From Ilumatobacteraceae bacterium (GTDB lineage: Bacteria > Actinomycetota > Acidimicrobiia > Acidimicrobiales > Iamiaceae), in NCBI GenBank assembly GCA_025463265.1, contig JAOBWH010000166.1:1-48800 (forward strand): a DNA stretch of 48,800 nucleotides. The letters run 5' to 3'. Under the pieces are notes generated by a model that saw only the letters and a list, made by a program, of their open reading frames with translations, had not been told where the DNA came from and did not search any database. Below are positions 8,792 to 16,911 of the stretch, one piece after another. The translations under genes and the position numbers were made by a program. Numbering within the stretch: the first letter of the stretch is position 1; the number at the start of each line of letters is the position of its first letter.

Positions 8792-10324
8792 TCAGACGCG
8801 GGGATCGCGCCGGACGACGAGGCCGTGCTTGCCGGTGACGAGGCTGCCGGTGAGGGTGCGGTCGTCGTGGCGCATCCGCCACGACAGCAGGCGGGCCCGG
8901 GCATCGGCGACGGCGCCGATCCGATCGGGGTCGTCCGACCGGTCGACCAGCTGGTCGGGGTCGTCGGTGAGGTCGAAGTAGAAGCACTCGCCGGTGCCGA
9001 GGTGGACGTACTTGTGGTCCGCGGCCCGCACGACGTCCATGGTGCACTGCTCCATCGTCACGCCGAAGAGGTCCTCGGCGACGTGGTCGACCGGGTCGCG
9101 GAAGTCCCACTGCCAGTGGGCCTCGGCCCGCCAGTCCTCGGGTGCGGTCCCGTCGTGGAGGAAGGGCTGGAGCTCGCGGCCGTCGACCGCGACCGGCACC
9201 TCGGCACCCATCCAGGTGCAGAGCGTGGGCATCACGTCGACGGACTCGGTGAAGGATCCGACCGCCGTGCCGCGGGTGGCGTCGGCCTCCGGGCGGGGGT
9301 CCACGACGATGAGCGGCACGTGGTAGCTCTCGTCCCACCAGCCCAGCTTCTCGACGAGCCAGTGGTCGCCGAGCTGGTCGCCGTGGTCGGCGGTCACCAC
9401 GATGAGCGTGTCGCCCGCCATCCCCCGCTCATCGAGGTGGCGGAACAGCCGGCCGAGCTGGTCGTCGACCTCGGTCATGTTCCCCCAGTAGGTGGCCCGC
9501 AGCTGGCGCATCTCCCGTTCGTCGACCGGCGCCTTGGTGATGTGGGCGCCCGCCGCGTGGATGGGGTGCATCGCCAGCTCGGCGTCACGGTCCGCCAGCC
9601 GCTTGAACGGCGGGCCGTCGTCGGGGTCGTAGAGGTCGTGGTAGCCCTCGGGCGCCCGGTAGGGCGGGTGGGGGCGGATGTAGGAGACGTGGGCGAACCA
9701 GGGCTCGTCGCCGGTACGCGCGTCCAGCCACTCGATGACCCGTTCGGTCATGAAGGCGGTCTCGGTGTGCTCGGCGGGGAAGAGGCCGGGCGCCCAGGTG
9801 CTGGCGTGGTCCTCGGCGCCGGGGTAGCCCGGCCTGGCCTCGAAGAGGTCCTCCCAGGTGTCGGGGATCTCGTGGCCGTGGGCGGCGAGCCAGTCGAGCC
9901 ACGGCGCCATGTTGTGCCAGGTGAGGACGGTGCCCGGCGTGAAGCCGGGGAGGACGCCCTCGTAGTCCCACAGCCTCGGGTCCTGCGGGTCGGTCACGGT
10001 GCGGGGGTCGACGCTGGTGTCCGTGTAGCCGAACAGGGTGGGGTTGTAGCCGAGCGCTCGCGCCTCCCGGGCGATGTTGGTGAAGCGGTCGTCGAGCGGG
10101 GTGCCGTTGTTCACCGACCGGTGGTTCATGGAGTACAGCCCGGTGTGCAGCGACGCGCGGCTCGGACCGCACGGGGCCGTGACCGACCAGTGGTTGGCGA
10201 AGCGAACCCCGCGGCCGGCGAGGCGGTCGAGCGTCGGCGTCCGCACGACCGGATGGCCGGCGACGCCGAGGCAGTCGCCGCGCCACTGGTCGACGGTGAT
10301 GTAGAGCACGTTGGCGGCGGGCAC
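8792..10324 (-). CDS. Formylglycine-dependent sulfatase (type I, Cys-type)
   Basis: A 510-residue sulfatase. The signature C52-G-P-S-R56 is the canonical CxPSR in which Cys is oxidised to formylglycine, the catalytic nucleophile for sulfate-ester hydrolysis. The N-terminal 'VLYITVDQWRGD' supplies metal-binding Asp residues, and 'VVTADHGDQLGDHWLVEK' carries the second metal/His set. No signal peptide is visible, so it may act in the cytoplasm. GTG start with GGAGA just upstream; a TAGCGT box lies at 10366 to 10361. A formylglycine-generating enzyme with both catalytic Cys residues is encoded at 44574. Phosphonate-hydrolase activity is also known in this family, so the substrate stays open. Confidence 0.92.
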   Translation of the reverse strand: MPAANVLYITVDQWRGDCLGVAGHPVVRTPTLDRLAGRGVRFANHWSVTAPCGPSRASLHTGLYSMNHRSVNNGTPLDDRFTNIAREARALGYNPTLFGYTDTSVDPRTVTDPQDPRLWDYEGVLPGFTPGTVLTWHNMAPWLDWLAAHGHEIPDTWEDLFEARPGYPGAEDHASTWAPGLFPAEHTETAFMTERVIEWLDARTGDEPWFAHVSYIRPHPPYRAPEGYHDLYDPDDGPPFKRLADRDAELAMHPIHAAGAHITKAPVDEREMRQLRATYWGNMTEVDDQLGRLFRHLDERGMAGDTLIVVTADHGDQLGDHWLVEKLGWWDESYHVPLIVVDPRPEADATRGTAVGSFTESVDVMPTLCTWMGAEVPVAVDGRELQPFLHDGTAPEDWRAEAHWQWDFRDPVDHVAEDLFGVTMEQCTMDVVRAADHKYVHLGTGECFYFDLTDDPDQLVDRSDDPDRIGAVADARARLLSWRMRHDDRTLTGSLVTGKHGLVVRRDPRV

Positions 10325-10396
10325 CGGGTCTCCGTTCGGGCGCGTTGCGGAAGCGCCGTGACGCTACGCCGCCGACGGCCGTTGACCGGCGTGGAC

Positions 10397-10849
10397 CTAC
10401 CGGGCGTGCTGGTACGGGCGCGGCCGGCGGCCGCGGAGCTGGTCGGCGAGCTCCTCCCAGACCCACTCCATCAGCTGGATCACCTGGGGATCGCTGTCGA
10501 GGAGGAGCGCGCCGCGCCGGCCGAGCTGGCGGACCTGCACCAGCCGCACCTGCATGCCGGCGAGGAGCGACGCCTGGTTCGCGGTGAGCGCGCCGCTCAG
10601 GTGCAGCGTGCCGTCGTCGCGCTCGGTGATCTCGGCGGCGCGGAACGCGTCGCCGATCTCCTCGATGTCGGGGACGAGCCCCGAGGCGATGTCGGCCAGC
10701 TCGGTGCTGACGGCCCGCCCCTGGCTCTGCGAGACGAGCACCAGCTGGCACTCCCGCAGGACGTCGTCGAGGTACACCACCATGTGCCGGAACGTCGCCG
10801 GGGGGACGCGGTCCAGGTCGACCGGCAGCACCGCAGCCCGTTCGGTCAC
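10397..10849 (-). CDS. Unrecognised protein coupled to ATP-binding regulator
   Basis: A 150-residue, mostly helical protein with no family I can name. It contains 'FRHMVVYLDDVLREC' and a basic C-terminal end (RGRRPRPYQHAR). The GTG start at 10849 overlaps the stop of the ATP-binding protein gene by four bases, so production of the two proteins is coupled. Genes in this position next to RsbW-like kinases often encode a binding partner or substrate; that it is the partner here is inference. It shows no STAS fold signature and no obvious phospho-acceptor motif. The longer frame to 10879 is less likely because it would overlap the neighbour further. Confidence 0.75.
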   Translation of the reverse strand: MTERAAVLPVDLDRVPPATFRHMVVYLDDVLRECQLVLVSQSQGRAVSTELADIASGLVPDIEEIGDAFRAAEITERDDGTLHLSGALTANQASLLAGMQVRLVQVRQLGRRGALLLDSDPQVIQLMEWVWEELADQLRGRRPRPYQHAR

Positions 10850-11229
10850 GGGACCGCAGGAAGGTCGAGCTCGAACCACACCCGCTTGCCGCCCCTGGGC
10901 TCCGGGTCGACCCCGTGCGCCGCGCTGAGGCCGTCGACGAGCTGCATCCCCCGCCCCGACTGGGCGAGCGGATCGGTGCGCTCGCGCACGCCGGGCAGAC
11001 GGTCGCTCCCGTCCTGCACCTCGACCCGGATCCGACCCGTGGTCGCGACGATGCTCAGGCAGCAGGCGGTCCGGGCGTGGAGCACGACGTTGCTCACCAG
11101 CTCGCTCACCAGCAGGGCCATCGTGTCGGCCAGCTCGGAGGCGCCGACCTGATCGAGCACGTCCACGCTCCAGCGGCGAGCGAGGGCCACGCTCGCCGGT
11201 GTGGGGGCGAGCTCGATCGAATCCGACAT
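10846..11229 (-). CDS. ATP-binding anti-sigma regulatory protein (RsbW/HATPase_c type)
   Basis: A 127-residue single-domain HATPase_c protein of the RsbW/SpoIIAB class. The N box is intact (E43-x3-N47 in 'VSELVSNVVLHA'), the G1-like D73-G follows in 'VQDGSD', and a Gly-rich lid is seen at about 92-94 (SGRGMQLVDGL). Such proteins bind and restrain sigma factors or act as Ser/Thr kinases on STAS antagonists. The ATG at 11229 is chosen over the GTG/ATG at 11271 because the domain begins there. GGTT-N16-GGGTAC lies immediately upstream, predicting transcription from about 11234 by a SigB/SigF-type sigma, such as the one at 40300. It is first in a two-gene operon. Confidence 0.87.
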   Translation of the reverse strand: MSDSIELAPTPASVALARRWSVDVLDQVGASELADTMALLVSELVSNVVLHARTACCLSIVATTGRIRVEVQDGSDRLPGVRERTDPLAQSGRGMQLVDGLSAAHGVDPEPRGGKRVWFELDLPAVP

Positions 11230-11240
11230 CGGCGGCGACC

Positions 11241-11266
11241 GTACCCCGTGGGGCACGCGCTCAACC
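11241..11266 (-). promoter_or_regulatory. Predicted SigB/SigF-type promoter for the ATP-binding regulator
   Basis: On the minus strand GGTT (11266-11263) is followed after exactly 16 bases by GGGTAC (11246-11241). This fits the actinobacterial SigB/SigF form GNNT/GGTT-N14-17-GGGTA. The start codon lies about 11 bases beyond the -10 element, so the leader would be a few bases at most. Confidence 0.6.
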
Positions 11267-11383
11267 GGCATCTCGCGCGTCCCCCCGCCGGTCTCGCCAC
11301 CGCCTGCGTGCGCCCCGACGCCAACGGTGGCGGATCACCTGGACAGAACGTCCGGGTGGTCGGTCGGCGGTACCCTCCGCGGG

Positions 11384-12253
11384 GTGACCGAGACTGCCCG
11401 CGAAGGGATCGGATGGACCCGGGTGACGCTCACCGTCGGCGGCGCCACCGGACCCACCGACGCCGCCGCCGAGTTCGGGGCTGCGGTGCTGTGGGGAGCC
11501 GGGGCGGCCGGCGTCGAGGAACGCGACAGCGCCGAGGACGACGGCCTGGTGCTCCTCGGCGGCTTCGCCGATCCGGCCGACGCCGCCCGTGCGGTGGCCC
11601 GCGCCGCCGAGCTGGGCCTGGTCGCCTCGATGGAGCCCATCACCGACGACGGGCTCGACGCCTGGCGCGAGTGGGCGGTGGCCGAGCGGGCCGGGCGGTT
11701 CTGGATCACGCCACCGTGGGTCGAGGCACCCGCCATCGGCGCCGGCGAGCAGATCCTCTGGATCGACCCCGGGCGCACCTTCGGCTCCGGCTCGCACCCC
11801 ACCACCCGTCTCGTGCTCGCCCTCCTCGACGACCTGGTCTCGCCGGGCGCCACCGTGCTCGACGTCGGCTGCGGGAGCGGGGTCCTCGCCATCGGTGCGG
11901 CCCTGTGCGGCGCCGCCACGGCGGTGGCCACCGACATCGACCCGGCCTCCCCCGGCGTGGTGGCGGCCAACGCCGACCGCAACCAGGTGGCCCACCTGGT
12001 TCGGACCACCACGGATCCGGTGGCGGTGCTGGCCGCTCGCGGCGAGCGGTACGACCTCGTGCTCGCCAACCTGCTGGCCCCGGTCATCGCCGAGCTCGGA
12101 GCCGACCTGGTGAGGAGCACGGCGCCCGGCGGGGCCCTGGTGATCTCGGGCCTCCTCGCCGACCGGTGGGAGGCCGCCCTGCCTGCGGTCGCACCGCTCG
12201 CCGCCCGCCGCGTGGCCAGCGAGGACGGTTGGGTGGCGGTCCTGCTCCGGTAG
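11384..12253 (+). CDS. prmA: Ribosomal protein L11 methyltransferase family (PrmA-like)
   Basis: A 289-residue class I SAM-dependent methyltransferase. The SAM-binding motif I is 'VLDVGCGSGVLAIGA', preceded by 'DPGRTFGSGSHPTTRLVL', the hallmark PrmA segment, and followed by the NLL motif in 'YDLVLANLLAPVI', where NPPY-like substrate contacts lie. The N-terminal 90 residues match the PrmA recognition domain. PrmA methylates ribosomal protein L11 in the cytoplasm. GTG at 11384 is chosen because a TACCCT box (11371-11376) lies 7 bases upstream with no ribosome-binding site, suggesting leaderless translation. Followed closely by a hypothetical gene in the same direction. Confidence 0.9.
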   Translation: MTETAREGIGWTRVTLTVGGATGPTDAAAEFGAAVLWGAGAAGVEERDSAEDDGLVLLGGFADPADAARAVARAAELGLVASMEPITDDGLDAWREWAVAERAGRFWITPPWVEAPAIGAGEQILWIDPGRTFGSGSHPTTRLVLALLDDLVSPGATVLDVGCGSGVLAIGAALCGAATAVATDIDPASPGVVAANADRNQVAHLVRTTTDPVAVLAARGERYDLVLANLLAPVIAELGADLVRSTAPGGALVISGLLADRWEAALPAVAPLAARRVASEDGWVAVLLR

Positions 12254-12265
12254 GTTCGCTCCCCG

Positions 12266-12748
12266 ATGGCCCTCTCCCCCACCCGCGAGATCCGCTTCAC
12301 CGAGGACGACCCGTCGGAGATCACCGCGGTCCTCGCCGAGCTCGACGCCACCACCACCGGGTCGGCGTCCGCCTGGGTGAACTTCGTGCCCGAGGTCGAG
12401 GAGGGTCACGAGCCCGCGCCGCGCAGTGCGGTGGGCGCCATCTTCTCGGCCCGCGGCGACGCTGTGCCCCTCGCCACGTGGACGTCGCCGGCGAAGGCCG
12501 GGGGCCGTCCGAACCTCGGCATCGAGCACGGCTCGGGCCCCAAGGCGCTGGAGAAGCTGGCCCGTTACGGCGTGGAGCTCGAGCCGGGCTGGCTGAAGGT
12601 GGCCGACCACCCCCGCCGGGGCCTCGTGGTCGCCTGCCCCCGCGAGGTCGAGCCCGACCACGTGCTGTGGTGGCTGCTCACCGCCACCCACGTCTTGAGC
12701 GTGGTCCCGCTCACCGAGAACTGGCTCGCCAAGGTCTACGCCCCCTGA
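12266..12748 (+). CDS. Hypothetical protein
   Basis: A 160-residue soluble protein; no family recognised. It has no signal peptide, membrane helix or metal motif. Notable segments are 'WTSPAKAGGRPNLGIEHGSG' and a Trp-rich 'DHVLWWLLTATHVLSV' near the C-terminus. ATG at 12266 is preceded by a TAGGTT box (12251-12256) nine bases away and no Shine-Dalgarno, the same leaderless layout as prmA upstream. It sits 12 bases after prmA and two bases before the next gene. Confidence 0.7.
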   Translation: MALSPTREIRFTEDDPSEITAVLAELDATTTGSASAWVNFVPEVEEGHEPAPRSAVGAIFSARGDAVPLATWTSPAKAGGRPNLGIEHGSGPKALEKLARYGVELEPGWLKVADHPRRGLVVACPREVEPDHVLWWLLTATHVLSVVPLTENWLAKVYAP

Positions 12749-12750
12749 CC

Positions 12751-13128
12751 ATGGCCGTTCGAGGGATCGACCACGTGCAGCTGGCGATGCCGGCGGGCGG
12801 CGAGGACGCGGCCACCGCGTTCTACGAGGGGGTGCTGGGCATCACTCGCGTGCCGAAGCCGCCCCACCTCGCGACGCGCGGCGGCTGCTGGTTCGAGGAC
12901 GGCACGGTGAAGGTCCACCTCGGGGTCGACCCGGCGTTCACGCCGGCTCGCAAGGCGCACGCCGGCCTCCTCGTCGAGGACCTGTCGGCACTCGTCGCCG
13001 CGCTCCACGCGGCGGGGCACCCCGCTGACGGCGATGAGCCGCTGGAGGGGTACGACCGCGTCTACGTCGACGACCCGTTCGGCAACCGCCTCGAGCTCAT
13101 GGAGCCCCACCCCGACCAGACGGCGTAG
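12751..13128 (+). CDS. VOC (glyoxalase/bleomycin resistance) superfamily protein
   Basis: A 125-residue single vicinal-oxygen-chelate domain: 'GIDHVQLAMPAGGEDAATAFYEGVLG' begins the first beta-alpha-beta-beta-beta module and 'VYVDDPFGNRLELMEPH' ends the second, with H8 and E near the C-terminus as likely metal ligands. Family members include glyoxalases, dioxygenases and antibiotic-binding proteins. Start ATG lies two bases after the previous stop (TGACC-ATG), implying coupling. Substrate unknown. Confidence 0.85.
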   Translation: MAVRGIDHVQLAMPAGGEDAATAFYEGVLGITRVPKPPHLATRGGCWFEDGTVKVHLGVDPAFTPARKAHAGLLVEDLSALVAALHAAGHPADGDEPLEGYDRVYVDDPFGNRLELMEPHPDQTA

Positions 13129-13141
13129 GCGGGGGCCTCCG

Positions 13142-13843
13142 TCAGACGGAGCCTTCCTGGGCCGCCTTCACGAGGTCGTCGAACTGGTCGGTGGTCAGCT
13201 CGCCGCTGGCGCGGGTGACGACCTTGCCGTCGGCGTCGACCACCACGAAGTACGGGAACGACGACAGCCCGAACTCCTGGGCCACGGTGCTGTCCTCGTC
13301 GTCGGCGAGCACCGGGGCGGACCAGCCCTCCCCCTCGAGCCACTCCTGGGGCGGGTAGTTGGTGGCGCCGGGCTGGACCGACGTGGAGACGGTGAGCAGC
13401 TCGACGTCGTCGGGCATCGGCACCTCGTCGAGGTGCTCCTTCAGCAGGGGCACCTCCTTCTGGCAGTGGGGGCACCAGTGGGCCACGAACACGATCACCT
13501 TGGCCTTGCCGTCGTCGCCGGCGATGGTGAGGTCGTCGCCCGCGAAGTCCGAGCCGGTGACCGTGGGGATGGTCATCCCGACGGCTGGGTCCTCGGCCAG
13601 CGTGGCGTCGTACTCCGGCAGCGAGCCCTCCGGCGCTGCGTCCTGGGGCGATCCGCCGCCGGTGGTGGTGGACGACCCGCCCACCGAGACCGAGCCGGTC
13701 TGGTTCTCCACCTTCTCGTCGCCGCTTCCCCTGGCGAAGAAGATGGCAGCGATCCCGAGGACCACGATCACCACCCCGACGCCGATCCAGATCACGGCAC
13801 CGTTGCTCGACGTCTCGGCGCCCGGGTTGCTGGGGCTGGTCAT
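13142..13843 (-). CDS. Membrane-anchored TlpA/thioredoxin-like oxidoreductase
   Basis: A 233-residue protein with a short cytoplasmic N-terminus, one membrane helix (about 15-37), a Ser/Thr/Gly linker and a thioredoxin-fold domain outside the membrane. The active site is W-C124-P-H-C127, and the cis-proline loop is seen in 'LSSFPYFVVVD'. The ATG overlaps the DsbB-like stop by four bases (ATGA), so the pair is coupled. The combination suggests oxidation or isomerisation of disulfides in exported proteins, with the DsbB-like protein as its electron acceptor. Whether it acts as oxidant or reductant cannot be told from sequence. Confidence 0.87.
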   Translation of the reverse strand: MTSPSNPGAETSSNGAVIWIGVGVVIVVLGIAAIFFARGSGDEKVENQTGSVSVGGSSTTTGGGSPQDAAPEGSLPEYDATLAEDPAVGMTIPTVTGSDFAGDDLTIAGDDGKAKVIVFVAHWCPHCQKEVPLLKEHLDEVPMPDDVELLTVSTSVQPGATNYPPQEWLEGEGWSAPVLADDEDSTVAQEFGLSSFPYFVVVDADGKVVTRASGELTTDQFDDLVKAAQEGSV

Positions 13844-14397
13844 GGCTGCTCCTCCAAGGAGACGGGACGAGCTGCGGCGAGCAGCACGAGGATCAGGGCG
13901 AAGCCCGAGAGGGCCATGCCGGGGATGGTGAGGTAGCCCCACTGGTCGACCCACTTGAACGAGCACGGGTTGTCCGGGTCGCAGGAGCTGGATTCGAGGT
14001 TGGGGTACTGCTCGACGAGCAGGTGCCAGATGGAGACGCAGGCACCGATGCCGGCGAGGATGGCACCGGTCAGGCGGGCGCCGTGGTCCCGGCGCACCGC
14101 CGCCACGCCGAGCACGACGACGAGCGGATACATCGCGGTGCGCTGGAACCAGCAGAGGCGGCACGGCAGGAAGTGCGCCACCTCGGACAGGTAGAGGCTG
14201 CCGAGCGTGCACACCAGGGCGACGGCCGCAGCCATCGCCAGCGCCTGCGGGCCGACCACCGCCAGCACCGACCCCCTCGCCCGGCGGAGCGCGGGCGACA
14301 CCATCGCCCCCAGCCACAGGACCACCGCTGCCACCACCACGAGCTGGGCGAGCGTCGCCAGCAGCGCGAAGAAGAGGGTGACGACGTCGGAGTCCAC
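13840..14397 (-). CDS. DsbB-like disulfide oxidase
   Basis: A 185-residue polytopic membrane protein with about five helices. C79-x2-C82 ('CRLCWFQR') and a second pair C139/C145 in an extracytoplasmic loop match the two redox pairs of DsbB/BdbC, which passes electrons from thiol oxidases to quinone. One helix precedes the DsbB core. GTG at 14397 is preferred to GTG at 14463, because the membrane segment begins here and a TAGCGT box (14414 to 14409) lies 11 bases upstream; the longer start would abut the divergent gene. Coupled downstream to the thioredoxin-like gene. Confidence 0.86.
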   Translation of the reverse strand: MDSDVVTLFFALLATLAQLVVVAAVVLWLGAMVSPALRRARGSVLAVVGPQALAMAAAVALVCTLGSLYLSEVAHFLPCRLCWFQRTAMYPLVVVLGVAAVRRDHGARLTGAILAGIGACVSIWHLLVEQYPNLESSSCDPDNPCSFKWVDQWGYLTIPGMALSGFALILVLLAAARPVSLEEQP

Positions 14398-14465
14398 GGT
14401 GGGATGAGACGCTACCGGTCCGAAAGGGCGAAGAAACCCGAGTCCGGTCCCGGCAGACTGCACCG

Positions 14466-15476
14466 GTGGACCAGCTGCCGATCATCGACGTGGCCCCGCT
14501 GATGGCCGGTGCGGGACGGCGGACGGTGGGACCCGGCGAGCAGGCCGCCGCCGACGCCATCGACGCAGCCTGCCGGGACCTCGGCTTCTTCTCGATCCGC
14601 GGCCACGGCGTCGACCCGGGTCAGCTGGCTGCGCTCGACGGTGCGGCTCGCGCCTTCTTCGCCCTGCCCGTCGAGACGAAGGCCGCCATCGCCATGGCCC
14701 GCGGCGGCCGGGCCTGGCGCGGGTGGTTCCCCGAGGGTGGCGAGCTCACCTCCGGCCGACCGGACCGCAAGGAGGGCCTCTACTTCGGCACCGAGCTCCC
14801 CGCCGACGACCCCCGGGTGGTGGCGGGCACCCCGCTCCACGGCCCGAACCAGTTCCCCGCGGCCCCCGCCGCGCTCGGGCCCGCCGTCCTGGCGTGGATC
14901 GATGCCGTCACAGAGGTCGGCCACGCCCTGGCCCGCGGCATCGCCCTGGGCCTCGGGCTGGCACCGGGCTGGTTCGACGAGCACCTCACCGCGGACCCCA
15001 CGGTGCTGTTCCGGATCTTCCGCTACCCGCCGCAGCCCGAGCTCGACGCGGGCTGGGGCGTGGCCGAGCACACCGATTACGGCCTGCTCACGATCCTCGC
15101 CCACGACGGCACCCCCGGCCTCCAGGTGCGCTCGGGTGACGCCTGGATCGATGTCCCCGCCGTCGACGGCACGTTCGTGGTCAACCTCGGCGACATGCTC
15201 GAGCGCATGACCGGCGGCCGCTACCTGTCGACCCCGCACCGCGTCCGCCACGAGCGCGCCGGCCGGGACCGCCTGTCGTTCCCGCTGTTCTTCGACCCCG
15301 GGTGGGACGCCGAGATCCTCCCGGTCCCCGAGGCCGCCCTCGCCGGGTCCCCCGCCGAGGTCGCCCGCTGGGACGGCGCCTCGGTCCACGAGTGGACGGG
15401 CACCTACGGCGACTACCTCACCGCCAAGGTCGCCAAGGTCTTCCCCACCCTCAGCACCGAGCTCATCCCCGACTGA
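14466..15476 (+). CDS. 2-oxoglutarate/Fe(II) oxygenase, isopenicillin N synthase-like
   Basis: A 336-residue complete oxygenase. The DIOX_N part has 'GFFSIRGHGVDPGQL' and 'FFALPVETKAAI'. The catalytic jelly roll has the iron ligands H and D in 'AEHTDYGLLTIL', the distal His in 'YLSTPHRV', and an R-x-S 2-oxoglutarate site in 'RDRLSFPLFF'. GTG at 14466 starts directly with 'PIIDVAPL', typical of the family; no ribosome-binding site is visible. It is convergent with the FMN-oxidoreductase operon and divergent from the DsbB-like gene. A truncated paralogue or relative lies at the left edge of the window. Substrate not predictable. Confidence 0.9.
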   Translation: MDQLPIIDVAPLMAGAGRRTVGPGEQAAADAIDAACRDLGFFSIRGHGVDPGQLAALDGAARAFFALPVETKAAIAMARGGRAWRGWFPEGGELTSGRPDRKEGLYFGTELPADDPRVVAGTPLHGPNQFPAAPAALGPAVLAWIDAVTEVGHALARGIALGLGLAPGWFDEHLTADPTVLFRIFRYPPQPELDAGWGVAEHTDYGLLTILAHDGTPGLQVRSGDAWIDVPAVDGTFVVNLGDMLERMTGGRYLSTPHRVRHERAGRDRLSFPLFFDPGWDAEILPVPEAALAGSPAEVARWDGASVHEWTGTYGDYLTAKVAKVFPTLSTELIPD

Positions 15477-15495
15477 TCGCTCCGGTGCGAGGGCC

Positions 15496-16911
15496 TCAGC
15501 GGAGGCGGGCCTTGGCCTCCTTCTTGGCCTGGGTGAGCTCCACGCGCTGGGGGTGGTCCTTGTAGAAGGGGTCGATGGGGAAGCAGCCCGACACCAGGCC
15601 GTTGCGGGGGGCCGTGGTGCAATCGCTGAACGTCCGGCAGAGGAGGCGAGGCTGGAGCCCGCGACCGGCCAGGACGTCGGCGGCGAGGTCGGGGTACGAC
15701 AAGACCATGCGGCCCAGGCCCACCATCGCCGCGCCACCGCCCGCCACGACCGCCTGGCCGACGTTGGGCAGCCACTCCTGGAGGTACGAGTACCCGCCGC
15801 CGACCACGGCCAGGGCCGGGTGCGCCCGGGTGAGCTCGGCGGTGGCGGCGATCTGGCGGGCCACGCCGACCAGCGGGTCCTCGGGCGGCTGGTACCCGTC
15901 GGACGGCGGGAAGTAGGCCGGCCGCTGGATGTGCGGGTTGTAGTACGGACTGCCGGCCGTGGTGCTGACCAGGCCGATGCCGAGCTCCTCGAACACGTCG
16001 AGGAGCTGGTGGGTCTCGGTGAGGTCGAGGCCGAGGCCGGTGCCGTCGCCGCCGAAGCCGTAGGGGTAGGGGCCGTCGCCGTCGGGCTCGCCGACGCCGC
16101 CCTCGCCTGCACGGAACGGCATCAGGTCGAACGCCGAGAGGCGCACGGCCACCGCCAGGCCCGGCGCCCGGGTCCGGACGCCCTCGGTGACGGTGCGCAG
16201 GAACCGGGTGCGGCCGGCGAGGTCACCGCCGTAGCGGCCGGGCCGCTCGTGGGCGCTGAGCAGCTCGTGGAGCAGGTAGCCGTGGCAGTGCTTGACGTCG
16301 ACGAACTCGAAGCCGGCCTGCTGGGCCAGCACGGCGGCGGCGATGTACTGGTCGGCCAGCTCGTCGAGCTCATCGTCGGTGAGCACCTCGGCTGCGCCGG
16401 TACCGGCGCGGCCGTCGAGGTTCGGGTGCTGGTAGGCGGTGCGCGGCAGCGCCACGTCGACCGGGCGGGCGTAGCGGCCCGAGTGGGTGAGCTGCATGCC
16501 GGCCACCTGGCCGGGAGCGAGGAGGGCCCGGAGCGCGGCGATGTCGTCGACCGTGGACTCGTCGATGATCAGCTGGTGCGGGTTGGCCCGGCCGTCGGGC
16601 CGGACCGCGGTGGCCTCGCCCCACACCAGCCCGCAGCCGCTCTGCCCGAACCGGCTCCAGCGGCGCCGGACCAGGTCGGTGGGACGGCCGTCGGTGGTGC
16701 CGTCCCACCCCTCCATCGGGAGCACGGCGAAGCGGTTGGCGATGGCGAGGGCGCCTGCCGACCCGTCGGTGACGGTGAGCGGCTGGGCCAACGCCCCGGC
16801 GGGGTCGACCTCCGCGTCGAAGGGGAGCTCGACGCCGAGCTCGGCCAGGCGGTCGAGCAGCGCCCGGGGCGTGGTCAGCTTCTTGATCTGCGGGAAGCGG
16901 AGGGTGCTCAC
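15496..16911 (-). CDS. FMN-dependent oxidoreductase of the Old Yellow Enzyme family
   Basis: A 471-residue NADH:flavin oxidoreductase-type TIM barrel. The segment 'DVKHCHGYLLHELLSAHERPGRYGGDL' contains the HxxH-type substrate-binding residues and the E-R-x2-R-Y-G-G-D motif of the family. Cys residues in 'LLCRTFSDCTTAPRNGLVSGC' near the C-terminus could hold an iron-sulfur cluster as in 2,4-dienoyl-CoA reductase relatives, but there is no second flavin/NAD domain. GTG start overlaps the DapA-family stop by four bases (GTGA). Third gene of an operon with VOC and DapA-family genes; a catabolic role is likely, substrate unknown. Confidence 0.86.
   Translation of the reverse strand: MSTLRFPQIKKLTTPRALLDRLAELGVELPFDAEVDPAGALAQPLTVTDGSAGALAIANRFAVLPMEGWDGTTDGRPTDLVRRRWSRFGQSGCGLVWGEATAVRPDGRANPHQLIIDESTVDDIAALRALLAPGQVAGMQLTHSGRYARPVDVALPRTAYQHPNLDGRAGTGAAEVLTDDELDELADQYIAAAVLAQQAGFEFVDVKHCHGYLLHELLSAHERPGRYGGDLAGRTRFLRTVTEGVRTRAPGLAVAVRLSAFDLMPFRAGEGGVGEPDGDGPYPYGFGGDGTGLGLDLTETHQLLDVFEELGIGLVSTTAGSPYYNPHIQRPAYFPPSDGYQPPEDPLVGVARQIAATAELTRAHPALAVVGGGYSYLQEWLPNVGQAVVAGGGAAMVGLGRMVLSYPDLAADVLAGRGLQPRLLCRTFSDCTTAPRNGLVSGCFPIDPFYKDHPQRVELTQAKKEAKARLR

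Noticed and set aside
13136-13150. Short hairpin around the stop of the thioredoxin-like gene as terminator
   Set aside because: Only six base pairs and part of coding sequence; not convincing.
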